Translations under genes and position numbers: made by a program
Notes under the pieces: model-generated
What the model was told of the DNA's origin: nothing
What the model saw: the letters and a program-made list of their open reading frames with translations, nothing else
Database searches by the model: none
Assembly: GCA_963693365.1 (NCBI GenBank)
Contig: CAVNZM010000001.1
Coordinates: 5,146,001 to 5,210,000, forward strand
Source of the DNA: Amoebidium appalachense
Lineage: Eukaryota > Ichthyosporea
Direction: 5' to 3'
DNA length: 64,000 bases
In this document: piece by piece, positions 1-59,248 of the stretch
How positions within the stretch are numbered: the first letter of the stretch is position 1
Layout of the letters: each line of letters begins with the position of its first letter

Positions 1-34
<34 letters not shown>

Positions 35-35
35 C
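1..35. repeat. (GT)n at left edge
   Basis: Dinucleotide tract cut by the window; GT-rich sequence continues to about 170. Confidence 0.9.
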
Positions 36-504
36 TCCGTATGTGAGTGTGTGTGTGTTTGTGTTGTGTTTGTGTGTGTGTGTGTGTGCGCGTAAGTGTG
101 ACTGTGTATGTATGTACACACGTGCACACGAGCGTGTGTGTTGTGTGCGCGAGTACACCCCCACACACATACGTGTGAAGATTGGTGTCAGTATGCTACT
201 CACCGAGTTTTCTTTCGTTTTCATTCTTACTTGCAAATAATGGCTCCTGCCTGTCCCCCCCCCCCCCTCCCCCCCCCCCAACTCGCGAAGAGGGGTGCAT
301 TTGTCTGTTGGCATTTTCGTGGGGAATGCTCGCAAGGGTGTGTGTGTGCCTCAGTACTAGGTCAACTAATGTGCACATGGGATCATATGCGCACTTGCAG
401 CTGTGAGGTGGGTGTGGAGCGCAACTGCCTTTTGCCCCCAGTTTTTTTGGTCTCTGTCTTTTACGTGTTTGCGGGCTGGTTAGGGGAGTCGGGGTGGGTG
501 GGTG

Positions 505-521
505 GGTTTTTTTTTTTTTTT

Positions 522-568
<47 letters not shown>

Positions 569-590
569 GGGGGGGGGGGGGAGGCGGGGG
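505..590. repeat. T-run followed by G-run
   Basis: About 25 T then about 55 G with few interruptions; on the sense strand a C-run followed by an A-run. Confidence 0.9.
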
Positions 591-665
591 TAACTACTGC
601 CTAAAACAGACACTCACAGACCATTGACCATATGTAGCCAAAAAGAGGAGGAGGCGGAGGTGTGT

Positions 666-696
<31 letters not shown>

Positions 697-710
697 GGGG
701 GGATACTTAC

Positions 711-39421
<38,711 letters not shown>

Positions 39422-39640
39422 ACTGCTTTCTGCTAACAGCTGCGGGCACACTACAGACCCATGTGGAACGGGTTACTACTTAGCACCAGGGTATGAGGTT
39501 CTATACTAGAGTGTTTTCTAGGTTGTATTTCTTTCCCCAGCTTCTAAGGTGACAACGTTCTCTTTGCAGTGTAAAGCTACTTGCAAAGCTCAGCGAGCTC
39601 GTGCAACTCGCGAGTTCGGAATCGGAAGGCGGTTGAAATT

Positions 39641-39689
39641 TTGGCGCCAACCGTCATGGCATCCAATCGCATGCGGCTCACTGACGTCA
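39641..39689 (-). promoter_or_regulatory. Putative KNTC1 promoter: palindromic E2F-like site, CCAAT and CRE
   Basis: TTGGCGCCAA at 39641-39650 is a perfect palindrome matching the E2F core and lies about 220-260 bp upstream of the two candidate KNTC1 starts. CCAAT at 39663-39667 and TGACGTCA at 39682-39689 (perfect CRE) follow within 50 bp. The clustering is typical of cell-cycle promoters; function is inferred. Confidence 0.55.
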
Positions 39690-39995
39690 CGGATCCACTG
39701 GCTGACTGGCAGTGGGTAGCTGTGAGGCTGCAATGTACAGGCCTAAATTAGCGACGTGTACAGGGACTTCGTGTAGAGACGTCCCTGTGCGGGCACCGTC
39801 ATTTTGCAACTTACGGAGAACTGTACACCCCGGGACGCACCCTTATCGAAGACTTCGTTTTTAACACAATGCTCATTCTCTCAGCTCGCGGTCGATCTGG
39901 CTATCGAGCCCTCTCCGCTTATTTCTAACTATCCCTCTCTCGGCTCCACTGCCCCCCCTCCCCCCCCGCCCCCTCCTCGCACACACACACACACA

Positions 39996-40037
<42 letters not shown>

Positions 40038-40592
40038 TTGTGTGTGGGTGGGGGGGGGGGGGGGGGGGGGTAAGTGTGTGTACACACCCCCACACACACA
40101 GCCAGCATGCCCAACCTGCAGACACACCCACTCTATACCCACAAACCAACCAACCATGTAACGTAGGCTCCTAGACCACTACACCGTAGCCACACTCTAT
40201 TTCCAACACTATATTATGCTAGGTAACAACCCACCACCACCAGTCCCCTCCATCCATCCATATCCCCCGTAGGCCACACCCACACCACACCACACATTCC
40301 ACCACTTTAGACGAACCAATGAGAGCCCGGTTTTAAAGTTTATTCGTACGTCTTGAGTGGAGGGGAAGCCTGATGCTACCCACCGGCGTGGCTGGGGTGA
40401 ATACCCTGGGCAAATTGTGTGCAAATAGTTAGGATTGTTTAAAGGTGTGTTAGCTTAGCTAATAATACCGTAGCACCCTAGCTAGAGTACTGTCGATGCT
40501 GGGTGGAAGACGGTAGTTCTCCCTGAGGCCCCAAGGGGTCCCTCCGGGAACAAAACGGGATTAAAAAAATAAAAAAAATAAAAAATAAAAAA

Positions 40593-41317
<725 letters not shown>

Positions 41318-41459
41318 GTGCATGACGGGACCCCAGGCAGCACAAGCAAATACAGTACCGTGGCATGCATATCATAGGAGCAGCCTCGCAGGCCCGGGCG
41401 TCGCGCGATGCCTGGCATTGTGCGGGACACAATAAACGATCTAATATTAGAAATTTCAT

Positions 41460-41472
41460 TTTGGCGGGAAAA
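41460..41472 (+). promoter_or_regulatory. E2F-like site upstream of the protease gene
   Basis: TTTGGCGGGAAAA fits the canonical E2F consensus. It is about 505 bp upstream of the protease ATG and 2 kb upstream of KNTC1. Which gene it serves, if any, is unknown. Confidence 0.35.
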
Positions 41473-41977
41473 GCAATCTCATCATTGATTGGACACAATA
41501 AAATGTATCGTACGTATTCGACATCTCATTGGCTGGCAATTCTATCAGAATTTCATCGATCTGCATACCGCGGGAGATCAGAATCCTAGGCGAGTCACTG
41601 AGTCCTCCTTACGTGCACTCGCTTGCCATCATTTTACACAGCAGCGTTGTGCTCGTGTGCATGTAGCCGTTAGCTTTCGTTAGCGTCTACATACATGTAG
41701 ATGCAGCAGGGGCGTGTATACGTAGCATAGCGTGTAGCTGTTAGGGTGCTTTCGGTTTGCTGCACAACACCAACGTGCACGTGCTCAGGTCGTGGCACGG
41801 CGGTGGACCACATGTACACAACACCCGGTTCAGTCTTCACATTCACAGGAAAACGAGACATTCTGCCGTTGACCTCAAGTAGCACGATCACAAGATTATA
41901 TTAGTTAATGGATTACTGCATCCCAGTTTATACAGGTGCCATTTTTCGGTGCCAAACGAACCCTTTGATATACAAAA

Positions 41978-43237
41978 ATGACACCACGGGCACAGACCAT
42001 ACAACCTGGGGGCAATCTGTACCCCATGCTCTTGTGTCTTAGCTTCTGCCTCCTTCTCTCCATACCCAACGCATGTTTAGGAGCTGCAATTCCACACACA
42101 CAAGCCCCAAGAAGTGCAGAGGTTCAGAAAATCACAAATGCTACGTTTACCCCGCTACAGTACCATCCGTTTCCCATTAACCGAGAATCCCCTCTACATG
42201 TTGTGCAGCAACTTGGCGATCCGAAGATTGTCGGTGGGTTGCCCACCTACACTCGCCCATGGATGGTTTCCATTGGTTTTTTTCAACGTCCCGGTGAACA
42301 GGACTACTTCCACATGTGTGGCGGTTCACTAATCGCACCGAACTGGGTTCTTACCGCAGCACACTGTGCAGATCCAAGCCCAGTTGGGCTGACCGTTTTT
42401 GTGGGAGGAAATGATTTGCGCTTTCCAGCGCAGTTCCAAAAATTCAAGGTTATTAGCTACATAAGGCACGAAGCCTACAATAGTGCAATTTTCACAAACG
42501 ATATTGCACTGTTCAAGCTATCGGGTGCATCGACGAAGCCCCCGGTCATATTGAATGGCAACCCGAACTTGGATTCGTATTCTGTTGGGAAGAGAGTTAT
42601 TGGGGCCGGTTGGGGTGCCTTGTCGGCAGGATCTGATATTTATTTGGCACCAGTGCGCGCTGTGTCTCTACCCCTGGCCCCATACGACAAATGCTTTGCA
42701 TTGTGGAAATCAATGCGACTAACGCAGGCGCAGCTGTGTGCGGGCGGAGAGGCAAACAGAGATACGTGCCAAGGAGATAGCGGGGGACCAATCCAAGTGG
42801 GCGATGCATGGAACACTGCGGTCCAGGTTGGAATAACCAGTTATGGCAATGGGTGCGGCCTGCCCGGGTGGTACGGTGTGTACACACGTGTGTACTCGTA
42901 CATTGGTTGGATCCAAAGGAAACTTCCCGGTGTGACGTTAAAGATTTCCAAACCTCCACCACCACGGGCAAAACCAGCCGTCCCAGCAAAACCGGCGGTC
43001 CCAGCAAAACCGGCCGTACCAGCAAAACCGGCCGTACCAGCAAAACCGGCCGTACCAGCAAAACCGGCCGTACCAGCAAAACCGGCCGTGCCTGCAAAAC
43101 CGGCGGCAAAACCAGTCAAGGCAGCAGGTGAACACAACCGTTCGCAGAACCAATCAAATAACCCGAAAAAAGTTGCAGCCGATCGGCTAAGGGGACATCA
43201 TCGTGGCCACAGAAAAAAGAACAAAACGACCGTTTGA
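41978..43237 (+). CDS. Secreted trypsin-like serine protease (S1 family) with C-terminal AKPAVP repeats
   Basis: A single open frame of 419 codons from ATG 41978. Residues 1-36 form a signal peptide (hydrophobic LLCLSFCLLLS). IVGG at 84-87 marks the mature protease N-terminus, so 37-83 is a propeptide, but the residue before it is Lys in DPK-IVGG, implying activation by a trypsin-like cut. The catalytic triad is visible: His129 in TAAHC, Asp175 in NDIALF, Ser268 in GDSGGP. Asp262, six residues before the Ser, gives the S1 pocket of trypsin (cleavage after Lys/Arg). Cys114/Cys130 fit the His-loop disulphide. After the domain (about residue 316) come PPPP, seven perfect AKPAVP hexapeptides and a basic tail (HHRGHRKKNKT). 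The neighbours are intron-rich but this gene has no intron. Domain assignment is sure; physiological role is unknown. Confidence 0.93.
   Translation: MTPRAQTIQPGGNLYPMLLCLSFCLLLSIPNACLGAAIPHTQAPRSAEVQKITNATFTPLQYHPFPINRESPLHVVQQLGDPKIVGGLPTYTRPWMVSIGFFQRPGEQDYFHMCGGSLIAPNWVLTAAHCADPSPVGLTVFVGGNDLRFPAQFQKFKVISYIRHEAYNSAIFTNDIALFKLSGASTKPPVILNGNPNLDSYSVGKRVIGAGWGALSAGSDIYLAPVRAVSLPLAPYDKCFALWKSMRLTQAQLCAGGEANRDTCQGDSGGPIQVGDAWNTAVQVGITSYGNGCGLPGWYGVYTRVYSYIGWIQRKLPGVTLKISKPPPPRAKPAVPAKPAVPAKPAVPAKPAVPAKPAVPAKPAVPAKPAVPAKPAAKPVKAAGEHNRSQNQSNNPKKVAADRLRGHHRGHRKKNKTTV
42968..43093 (+). repeat. 18-bp coding repeat, seven units (AKPAVP)
   Basis: Seven head-to-tail 18-bp units encode Ala-Lys-Pro-Ala-Val-Pro. 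Units differ only at third positions (for example GTC, GTA or GTG for Val), and the middle four are identical, which indicates recent unit expansion. The reverse strand also stays open through the array. Confidence 0.95.
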
Positions 43238-45000
43238 TTCTTCCTGAGCATATTGCGCACGGCTTTTATAATTTTCTCTCAACGTTTGCATCAGAACAGT
43301 GATTCTTTTTCTTTGGCTTGTCTAGTCTTGATGCTAGCTGGCTGTCTGAGGCAATGTTAAAGCCATACAACTATTACTTGAAAATAGTATAGAGCTTGAT
43401 ACGAAGTATAGGTTAGTGTACATATCATGCTATTTAACAGATTTGAGCACTCCTTTGCTGTGCTGTATTCTTGTTAATGCGCGGACCATTTGTAGCCACA
43501 GGCCTGTAACTAAGGATGAGTGATGACCCGATTTTCTGTTAGCACCAATAGCTCGTTCGTATTAATATTGCTTCAGCCATTACTAGTAGATGAATCTAAT
43601 TTGCTTGCACATCGACACAGTATCATAGTTCTAATCTGATGTCTCTTAGAAGGTTGTATAGCGAAAATGGCTGCTCCGCCTTAACATATATCAGCAGCTA
43701 TGTAGAAGAATACCCAGCAAACAACGTGATGTTCACACGCATTCAAATTCTTCATGTATTCATGTCTGATGCACTAAAACCAAACTTTGAATGCCAAGGT
43801 ATAAGGTTGAAACAGATGGTGCACTGTTGATGGAAACTCGGTAACTAAACGGTGGCTGCCCTCCTTCCTCCCCCCCCCCCCCCCCTCCTCCTCCCCTTTC
43901 CCCCCCCCCTCCCCCCCCCCCCCCCCCCCCCATCCCCCACCCTCCTCCCTTCCACCCGAGCCTCGGGGCCTAGTCTCTTTCTAGGCTTGCTTTATAAATT
44001 TCTAGTCTGTCTTTCTTTTCTCTCTCTCTCTCTTTTTTTTTTTTTTTTTGGAGGGGGAGGGGGGGGGGAGGGGAGGCACCGGGGTTGTAGCATCTCAGGT
44101 GAACGTCTTGGGACTATGCGGATATAGGAACCCACACACAGGTTCGTGGGTGCGGGTGGGTGGGTGGGTTGGTGGGGACCTGGGCCAGTACAGATTGCAC
44201 ACCCACACAGACAACTGCCACACAGCCAAGTTACTGTAGCACAATACTATTAGCAATGCCCGCCATCCACCCCCCCCCCCCCCCCCTCCCCCCCCCCCCC
44301 CCCTCCAACCCTCACCCCCCATCCCCCATCCCCGGACGCTCCCCTCCGCAGCCTCCCTGGTACTGCCGACATTCGGCACAACTTGCCCTCCCTCCCCCCT
44401 CCCCCCCCCCCCTTCCCCCTTCCCCAACACCAAACATATACGCACACAAACACACGCATACACGTACCATCACCGCCTCTCCACCACCACCACATACGCA
44501 AACGCACACGCGGGCGCACATATACACACACGGACACAGAGGCACGTACACATACATACCTTCCTCCACTCCCCCCCTCCCCCCCCTCTCCCGCCTCTCC
44601 CCCAGTCTCCTCTCCCCCCCCCCCCCCCCCCACCCTTTCCCGTTCCACCACCACCCCTCTCCCCCGGGTTCCCCTCCTTTTGACCTCCTGACTTACCCCC
44701 CACCTGCCCACTGCCCAGACTTTTAAGATCATTAACCATTGGTCCTCAAAATAAAACACAGGATTCAATGATCTTACAAAAGCGCGTAATCCCCCATGCC
44801 TTTAAAGCCCCCTCTGGTGGCCTCTCCAATTGAAGCCATGTCACATGGCCAGATCACCCAAACCTAGGTGAGGTATCGACAGATTGTACATAAAAGACAA
44901 ATCAATTTTATACCTCGGTTGTATGTGCTCGGCATGGACCGGGTAAGTGGATAGGTGGGTGATGATTTTTTTATATATTTATTTTTTATTTTTTATTTTA

Positions 45001-45063
45001 CTTTTTTTTTTTTTTAGGGGGGGGGGGGGGGTCTTTTCTTTTTTTTTCTTTTTTTTTTTTTTT

Positions 45064-45103
<40 letters not shown>
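45001..45103. repeat. Two T-run/G-run blocks in series
   Basis: T15-G17 then T-rich then T24-G30; intergenic. Confidence 0.9.
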
Positions 45104-45105
<2 letters not shown>

Positions 45106-45183
45106 CCTGCAGCTGCAGTTTCGTGCAAGAAACCCGGTCTAGAGGAAACTTGAAATGTCAAGCTGTAGCCTGTAGCACGTCTC

Positions 45184-45236
<53 letters not shown>

Positions 45237-45935
45237 ACCCACCCACCCACTCGGAGCCCCCGCCCTTCACAACCCGGCCCCCCCCTCCCCCCCCTCCCCC
45301 CCCCCCCCCCCCCCCCCCCCCCCCGCGCCTACGGAGTTCCCGCCCTTCACAAAAATAAGAAAAAAAAGGGGGGGGGGGGGGGGGGGGGAGCATGCCATAT
45401 GGTAGGGAAGGGGGGCCAGGGGGGAGGGGGGGGGTGGGGGTGATGGGGGGAGGGGGGGAGTCGAGATGCAGGATTCCTAGATGTTTTGTGGGGATGGAGG
45501 GGGGAGGGTGGGGAGGGGGAGGATGGGGGCAAAGGGGGAGGGTTGGGGGGAGGGGGGAGGGGGGGGGGGGGGGGAGGGGGGGGGGGGGGCAAAAAGAGGA
45601 GTTCATATGAATGCAGGGAGACGGGAGATTCTTGGCATGATTTCAAAATTTAGGGTTTGTATGGATGCAAATCTTATAGTGGTGCTGGGATTGTGAAGCA
45701 TGTGAACATGTATATGCTCCCCGGGGAGGGGAGAGGGGGTGAGAGGATAAGGTTGCCAAACCTGAACTGTGAGTCTCGTGTGTTCTCGCCATGTGTGTGT
45801 GTGGGGGGGGGGGGGGGGGGGGGGGGGGTTGACTGTGTGTGTGTGTGTAGGTGTCATACTGTGTGGTGTTGGGGGGGGGAAGGCGGGGGGGAGGGGGGGG
45901 GGGGGGGGGGGGAAGAGGGGGGGGGGGGGGGCCAC

Positions 45936-46010
<75 letters not shown>

Positions 46011-47354
46011 CGCCCATGGAGTAGCGCGAGGGGGGCAGGATTGGTTGACAGAGCACGAAGGACACATTCACGACAGACAACACAAATGGACCAGATGATT
46101 TTATTCCGAGGATGGTGGTCCTCAAACCCATAGGCATGATGTTTCCCCTCTGCCCCCCCTCCCTCCCCGGCCCACAACACCCTCCCAGCACCCATCCCCC
46201 CTCCCTCCCCCTTTCACTTTCCTTCCCCCCCAGGCGTATCTCTCGAAACACCGTGTCACACATTACATGTAACACAAACACACACACATACACACACACA
46301 CACGCAATACAGCGACTATGCAGTTCTTGTCGGCCCCATTACCCTCCTCCCCCCCCCCCCCCTCCCTCCCCCCCTCCCCCCTTCCCCCCCTTCCCCCATT
46401 TTTTTAAAAAAAAAGCTAAAAGCCCCCCAAATCCAAAGCCTTACCCTGGGTCCCCCCCCGAGCTGCTCTTCTCCTGCTCTTAGCTAGATAACTCCTGTCC
46501 CCCCCTCCCCCCCCCCCCTCCCCTCTCCCCCCACCACCACCTCTCTCTTCCCGCCTATTAACTTATGTGCAGAGGGGCAACTGTTGAGGCCGGAGCTCGG
46601 ACTCCGATTCGAGACCTGGAAATAAGGCATAGGTACCCAATAGCGGTGTAGAAGTCTTGCGGTATGACCTATCAGCCATTCTAGTATACGTGCTGAGTGG
46701 TACGACATATGGACCTAAGAGGATGGTACAAGTGTCTATTAATGCGGCATAGATATCTAGAAATTATTGCGAATTATTTCAAACTGATGGGCCATGTGCT
46801 GAAATGATTCGCTACCTGAGCCTGGTAAAAGCACCCGGTGGTGTAGCATGAGTACGTGGTGGTATATACCGGGTATCAGTTTGAGCTATATCCAGGTATC
46901 AATCTAAGGTACAAACACAGTACTGCTAGAATGCATGCTTGCCACATACATTAGCCACCTCGGACTGGTGTAGGGGGTAGGTTCAATGTCATTCTAGCCA
47001 AGATGCAATCTATATCCCAGGCTGGGGCGCCGGGGAAGGAGGGGGGGGGGGGGGGGGGGGGGAGGGGGGGGGGGGGGGGGGGGGGGGGAGGGGGGATACT
47101 TTGGAAATAGCGTGGCTCCTGGGGAGAACGGCCCTGGTGGGTGGGCGGGTGCTTTTTCTTGAGGGGGAGGGGAGGGGCGGGGGGAAGATGAGGGGTGGGG
47201 GGATAGTACGGTTATGGGGATGATGCCATCTGAGCAGGGCCTCTGTTTTTCACATAGGCATACTTTCCCCTATGATTATTGATACAGTACACTGCAGGCT
47301 GCCTCTCCTCTTCTTTTCCCACTAAGGCCAATCCGTTCCCTGCATGAAGTCAAG

Positions 47355-47387
<33 letters not shown>

Positions 47388-47441
47388 ACCCCACCCACCC
47401 GTTCCCTACCTCCCCCCCGTGCCCCCCCCCCCCCCCCCTCC

Positions 47442-47488
<47 letters not shown>

Positions 47489-47504
47489 AAAAAAAAAAAA
47501 AAAA
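47355..47504. repeat. C-runs followed by A-run
   Basis: Three C-runs, the last continuing into about 26 A; intergenic. A similar C-run/A-run is at 49760-49813 in ARMC1 intron 7. Confidence 0.9.
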
Positions 47505-47689
47505 GAAAAACAGTCACATTGACTACGTGGATCTTTCTCCCCAAGAAAATTTTCGAAGGGCCGAAGGGGCCCCTCCCCCCCCCCACTTCCCCCCTCCCCC
47601 TCCTCACCCCCCCCCCACACACACACACACACTCCCCCCACCCCACCCACCAACCCATCTTGCGCATGCTCACGGCAGCAGAATAAATT

Positions 47690-48060
47690 TGCTGTAGCAG
47701 AATGACCCTGCAATTCTAGCCAAACAATCCTGCATTTTTCCGAATGCTCTTTTGCATTTAGCAGAACAAACCTGCGCTTGGTGAATAATACTGCTTTTGC
47801 TTAACAATTCAGACTGCTTTTGGTGAATAATTCTGCTTTTGGTCTGCTTTTGGCGAATAATTCTGCTTTTGGTGAATAATTCTGCTTTTGCTTAAGGGCA
47901 ATATTCTGCTTTTGGTGAATAATCTTGCTTTTGGTGAATAATTCTGCTTTTGATGAACAATCCTGCAATTGCTCGATAATTCTGGTGTTAGCAGAATAAT
48001 TCCTGCCTTTGTTGAATAAGTCCTGCTTTCTGCTAGACAATTCTGCTCGAAGCAAGTTGA
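47690..48060. repeat. Degenerate minisatellite, unit 17-22 bp
   Basis: About 16 variants of TTCTGCTTTTGGTGAATAA in a row between the protease and ARMC1; clearest at 47815-47945, decaying on both sides. Confidence 0.8.
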
Positions 48061-48372
48061 TTCTGATGCCAGCGCTGCCGGGGCTGGGTTCTTAAGTTTA
48101 CCGTATATACCAATAGCACATACCATGATAGGTGCTGAGTACCGGAGATCTTTGCTATTCTGCCGGATTGAACCCCCAATTCGAACCCTCCACAGTGATC
48201 GTCCTCACGTGTGTCTACATAGTTATTGGTGGGAAGGGGAAAGGGAAGGGGGGGAGGGGGGAGGGGGGAGGGGAAGGGGGGGGAGGGGGGAGGAGGGGAA
48301 GGGAAACAAAATCTGCCAATTGGATGGGGGGTTCGAGAAATCACCCAGGGGAGGCCTGTAAGGGCAGGGCCA

Positions 48373-48420
<48 letters not shown>

Positions 48421-49434
48421 GGGGGGGGGGGGGGGGCTCAAATAACTTGAAGATCTGCTGTGAAATTGAAGGAAAGGTTATGTATTTAAGTGCACACGTA
48501 TCCTGCCACACAGTAGCTGGCAGGAAGCCCGGGGGAAGAATGGGCATGGAGGATCGTCCCAAGGCTCATGTGTGTTTGTGTTGTTGCTGTTTGTGTTTGC
48601 ATGTGCTATGCCCATGTGTGTGGTGTGTTTTCAACTGTGTGTGTGTGTGTGCGCACATGTTTCAGAAGGGAGCACGGAGGGAAAAATGACCCAAGATATG
48701 CAAGTATGTGTGCATTTACAACGTTCTCACATACACACCGGTGTGCAAGATTTGTATTCATACACAATTTACTTACGGGAACCGGTCACAGTTTAGGCAC
48801 CAGGCCAAATATTCACACATTTGACAACCATTTTCATAATTATGTAGCCAACGGAAAAAGACTAAATGGCAGTGCAATTGAACAGAATCGTGAAATACTT
48901 ATAGCACTACCACGCCAGCCATATCTTAACATGCATGTGTGGGCGGTGAGTTATTTGCTATGGTGGCGCATGTAGTGATTACACGCCTGCTAACTGCTAA
49001 TTGGAGTGTAGAAAGGGTGGTGTGCGCATGCTTGTGTGTGAGTGTGCGGATGTGTGCGCACAAACCCGAAGACATCTGTTTGCGATGCCTTAGACAATGA
49101 TGGGTTGTGCATGCCATTGCCCTAGTGTTTATGCATTATTTGGTTCTCTGTAATTGGCATAAATAGAACGAAATACTTAGGGCTCACCTCAATCCTCCCA
49201 GGCCATCACCACACACCACCACACACCAACAAAAAAATACCAAAAAGAATAAAAAGAAGAAAAGAAGAAGAAAAGAGGAAGGACAAAAAAAAAAAAAAAA
49301 AAAAAAAAAAGGGAGGAAAGACAAAGGGAAAACGGAAACCCCATTCTCGAGATTCGAAAAGAACGAAAAGGAGTGTGCACGCAAGAGAGGCACATATGAC
49401 TTTGCAAACAACTACCACACCACCTATGTTGTAT

Positions 49435-57581
<8,147 letters not shown>

Positions 57582-58577
57582 GTTTTCAAAGGCGCTCGGC
57601 TGACGCCACCCAGCGACAAATGCCTTGTATCTGTGACTGATCTGACGCAAGAACACAAGTGGCCCAGGGAGGGAAGGAAGGTATCTGTTGCTGCCGGAGC
57701 TCTAAGTTTGTTTGCCGAGACGCTTGCTCAAAAGTACACGTTTACGGTTTGAAACCGTAAATTGGATGTACCCAACGAAGGGTACCGGTATCATGAAACT
57801 CAAAGCAGCATACACTCAGGAAGCTAAAAGGCAAAGCCTGTTCTCCGCGAGGTATACGTCTTGGCTCTGGATCCGGGGAGGTTGTTAGGCAGGCTTTTAA
57901 GCGGACAACGAGTTTGCAGCTAAACCCCTAGAAACCTAGTATTTCTGCTTCAGTTATTTCTCTTTGCATACGTACATCCCCACATCAGTTCTATGATGCC
58001 CTGATACGGTTCTATTCTCGAGCTCGCAAGGCGCCTACAGACAGAAACGCCTTCCTGTCGTTTTTTTGGATTATTTTTCAAAGGCCTCTATAGCATTTTT
58101 AAATTAACCAATCAAATAAAGGTAAATTGCCGCCAAATTTAATTAAAATGGAGTTTTAAAAACACTAGAACTCATCTTGTCAGAGGTGGTGACGACATTA
58201 CGAGAGCGCTCGGATCAACAAGCGATTTCGTTGAACCATGCGATTATGGACCAGTGCCGTTCAAAATCGACCCTGGTGGGCCAAGCTATAAATAGATCTT
58301 TCTTTGTGACAACTTCTATTTATAGATGAAGCCCTAAATTTATTCGAATATCCCGACTATCTACTGAGGGAGCCTCGAATGTGCAGTCACATGATATGGA
58401 TGTGAGCAATATCTACTCCCCCCCCCCCCTGTCCGAGGCCCAGCTGGCGGGGGGGGGGGGGGGGGGGGAGGGGGGCCAACACACCGTGGCACACACACAC
58501 ACACCACACGCGCACACACACAGACACACGCACCCGCACAGACACACACACACACACATTTTTTCACATGTTTTTAG

Positions 58578-58616
<39 letters not shown>

Positions 58617-59217
58617 CCCCCGCCCGCCCCCGGTCAAAAACATGTGAAAAATGTGCGTTTGTGTGTGTGTGTGCGTGTATGGACCAGGACCTGGTGTGTG
58701 TGTGTGTGTGTGCCACGGTGTGTTGGGGGGGGGGGGATTGGTGGTGGTGGTGGTGGTGGTGGTGGGGCCGGGGGGGGGGGGGGGGGGGGGGAGGGGGGCT
58801 GGGGGCGGGGACGGGGGCAGCCTAGCCATGCACTGCCATGCACACGTGCGCGTATATTGTACGGCACAGCCGCGAAGCATATCATGATGGGCCACTGCGC
58901 ATGCAGTGACCGCACCCCTTGCCCTTAGCCAGAACCGTGAATCGGATATCCATCTGGCCCTATGAAACGTGCGAGTGTGCACCATCATATCAATGATTCA
59001 ACCAGATCTGCAGCTGGACATCCGCGGCCACCAATAGGCTATCTCGATTGTGCAGTAACTGCTGTGTTGAGATGCGCGAAATATATCCGCACAAAAAAAA
59101 AAAGGAACGTTTTATAAAAACGAATAACAATAGGTTATTTTTAGAATTTATAAAACAAACGAGAAAGTAGGAATTTATTTAACCCCTGGCACTGCACGAA
59201 ATACACCGCGCGCGCGC

Positions 59218-59248
<31 letters not shown>

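Larger units (their letters stand above)
43238..49434. other. Intergenic stretch between protease and ARMC1
   Basis: I see no supported gene. 43238-43850 is AT-richer unique DNA (protease 3' flank, no clear AATAAA). 43863-44700 is C-rich with scattered CA. 44990-45110 has two T-run/G-run blocks, 45180-45390 long C then G runs, 45790-46010 G and GT runs. 46560-47030 is unique, non-coding and of unknown origin. 47040-47500 holds G, C and C/A runs, 47690-48060 a minisatellite, 48370-48436 a G-run. 48440-49190 is unique with no open frame I trust. Confidence 0.6.

Noticed and set aside
43639-43830. 63-codon plus-strand frame downstream of the protease
   Set aside because: Short, no recognisable motif, more likely protease 3' flank.
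46590-46625. tRNA B-box-like sequence
   Set aside because: No A box at the right distance and no cloverleaf.
48568-48975. 135-codon plus-strand frame
   Set aside because: First half is GT-repeat translation and the rest shows no motif or splice context.
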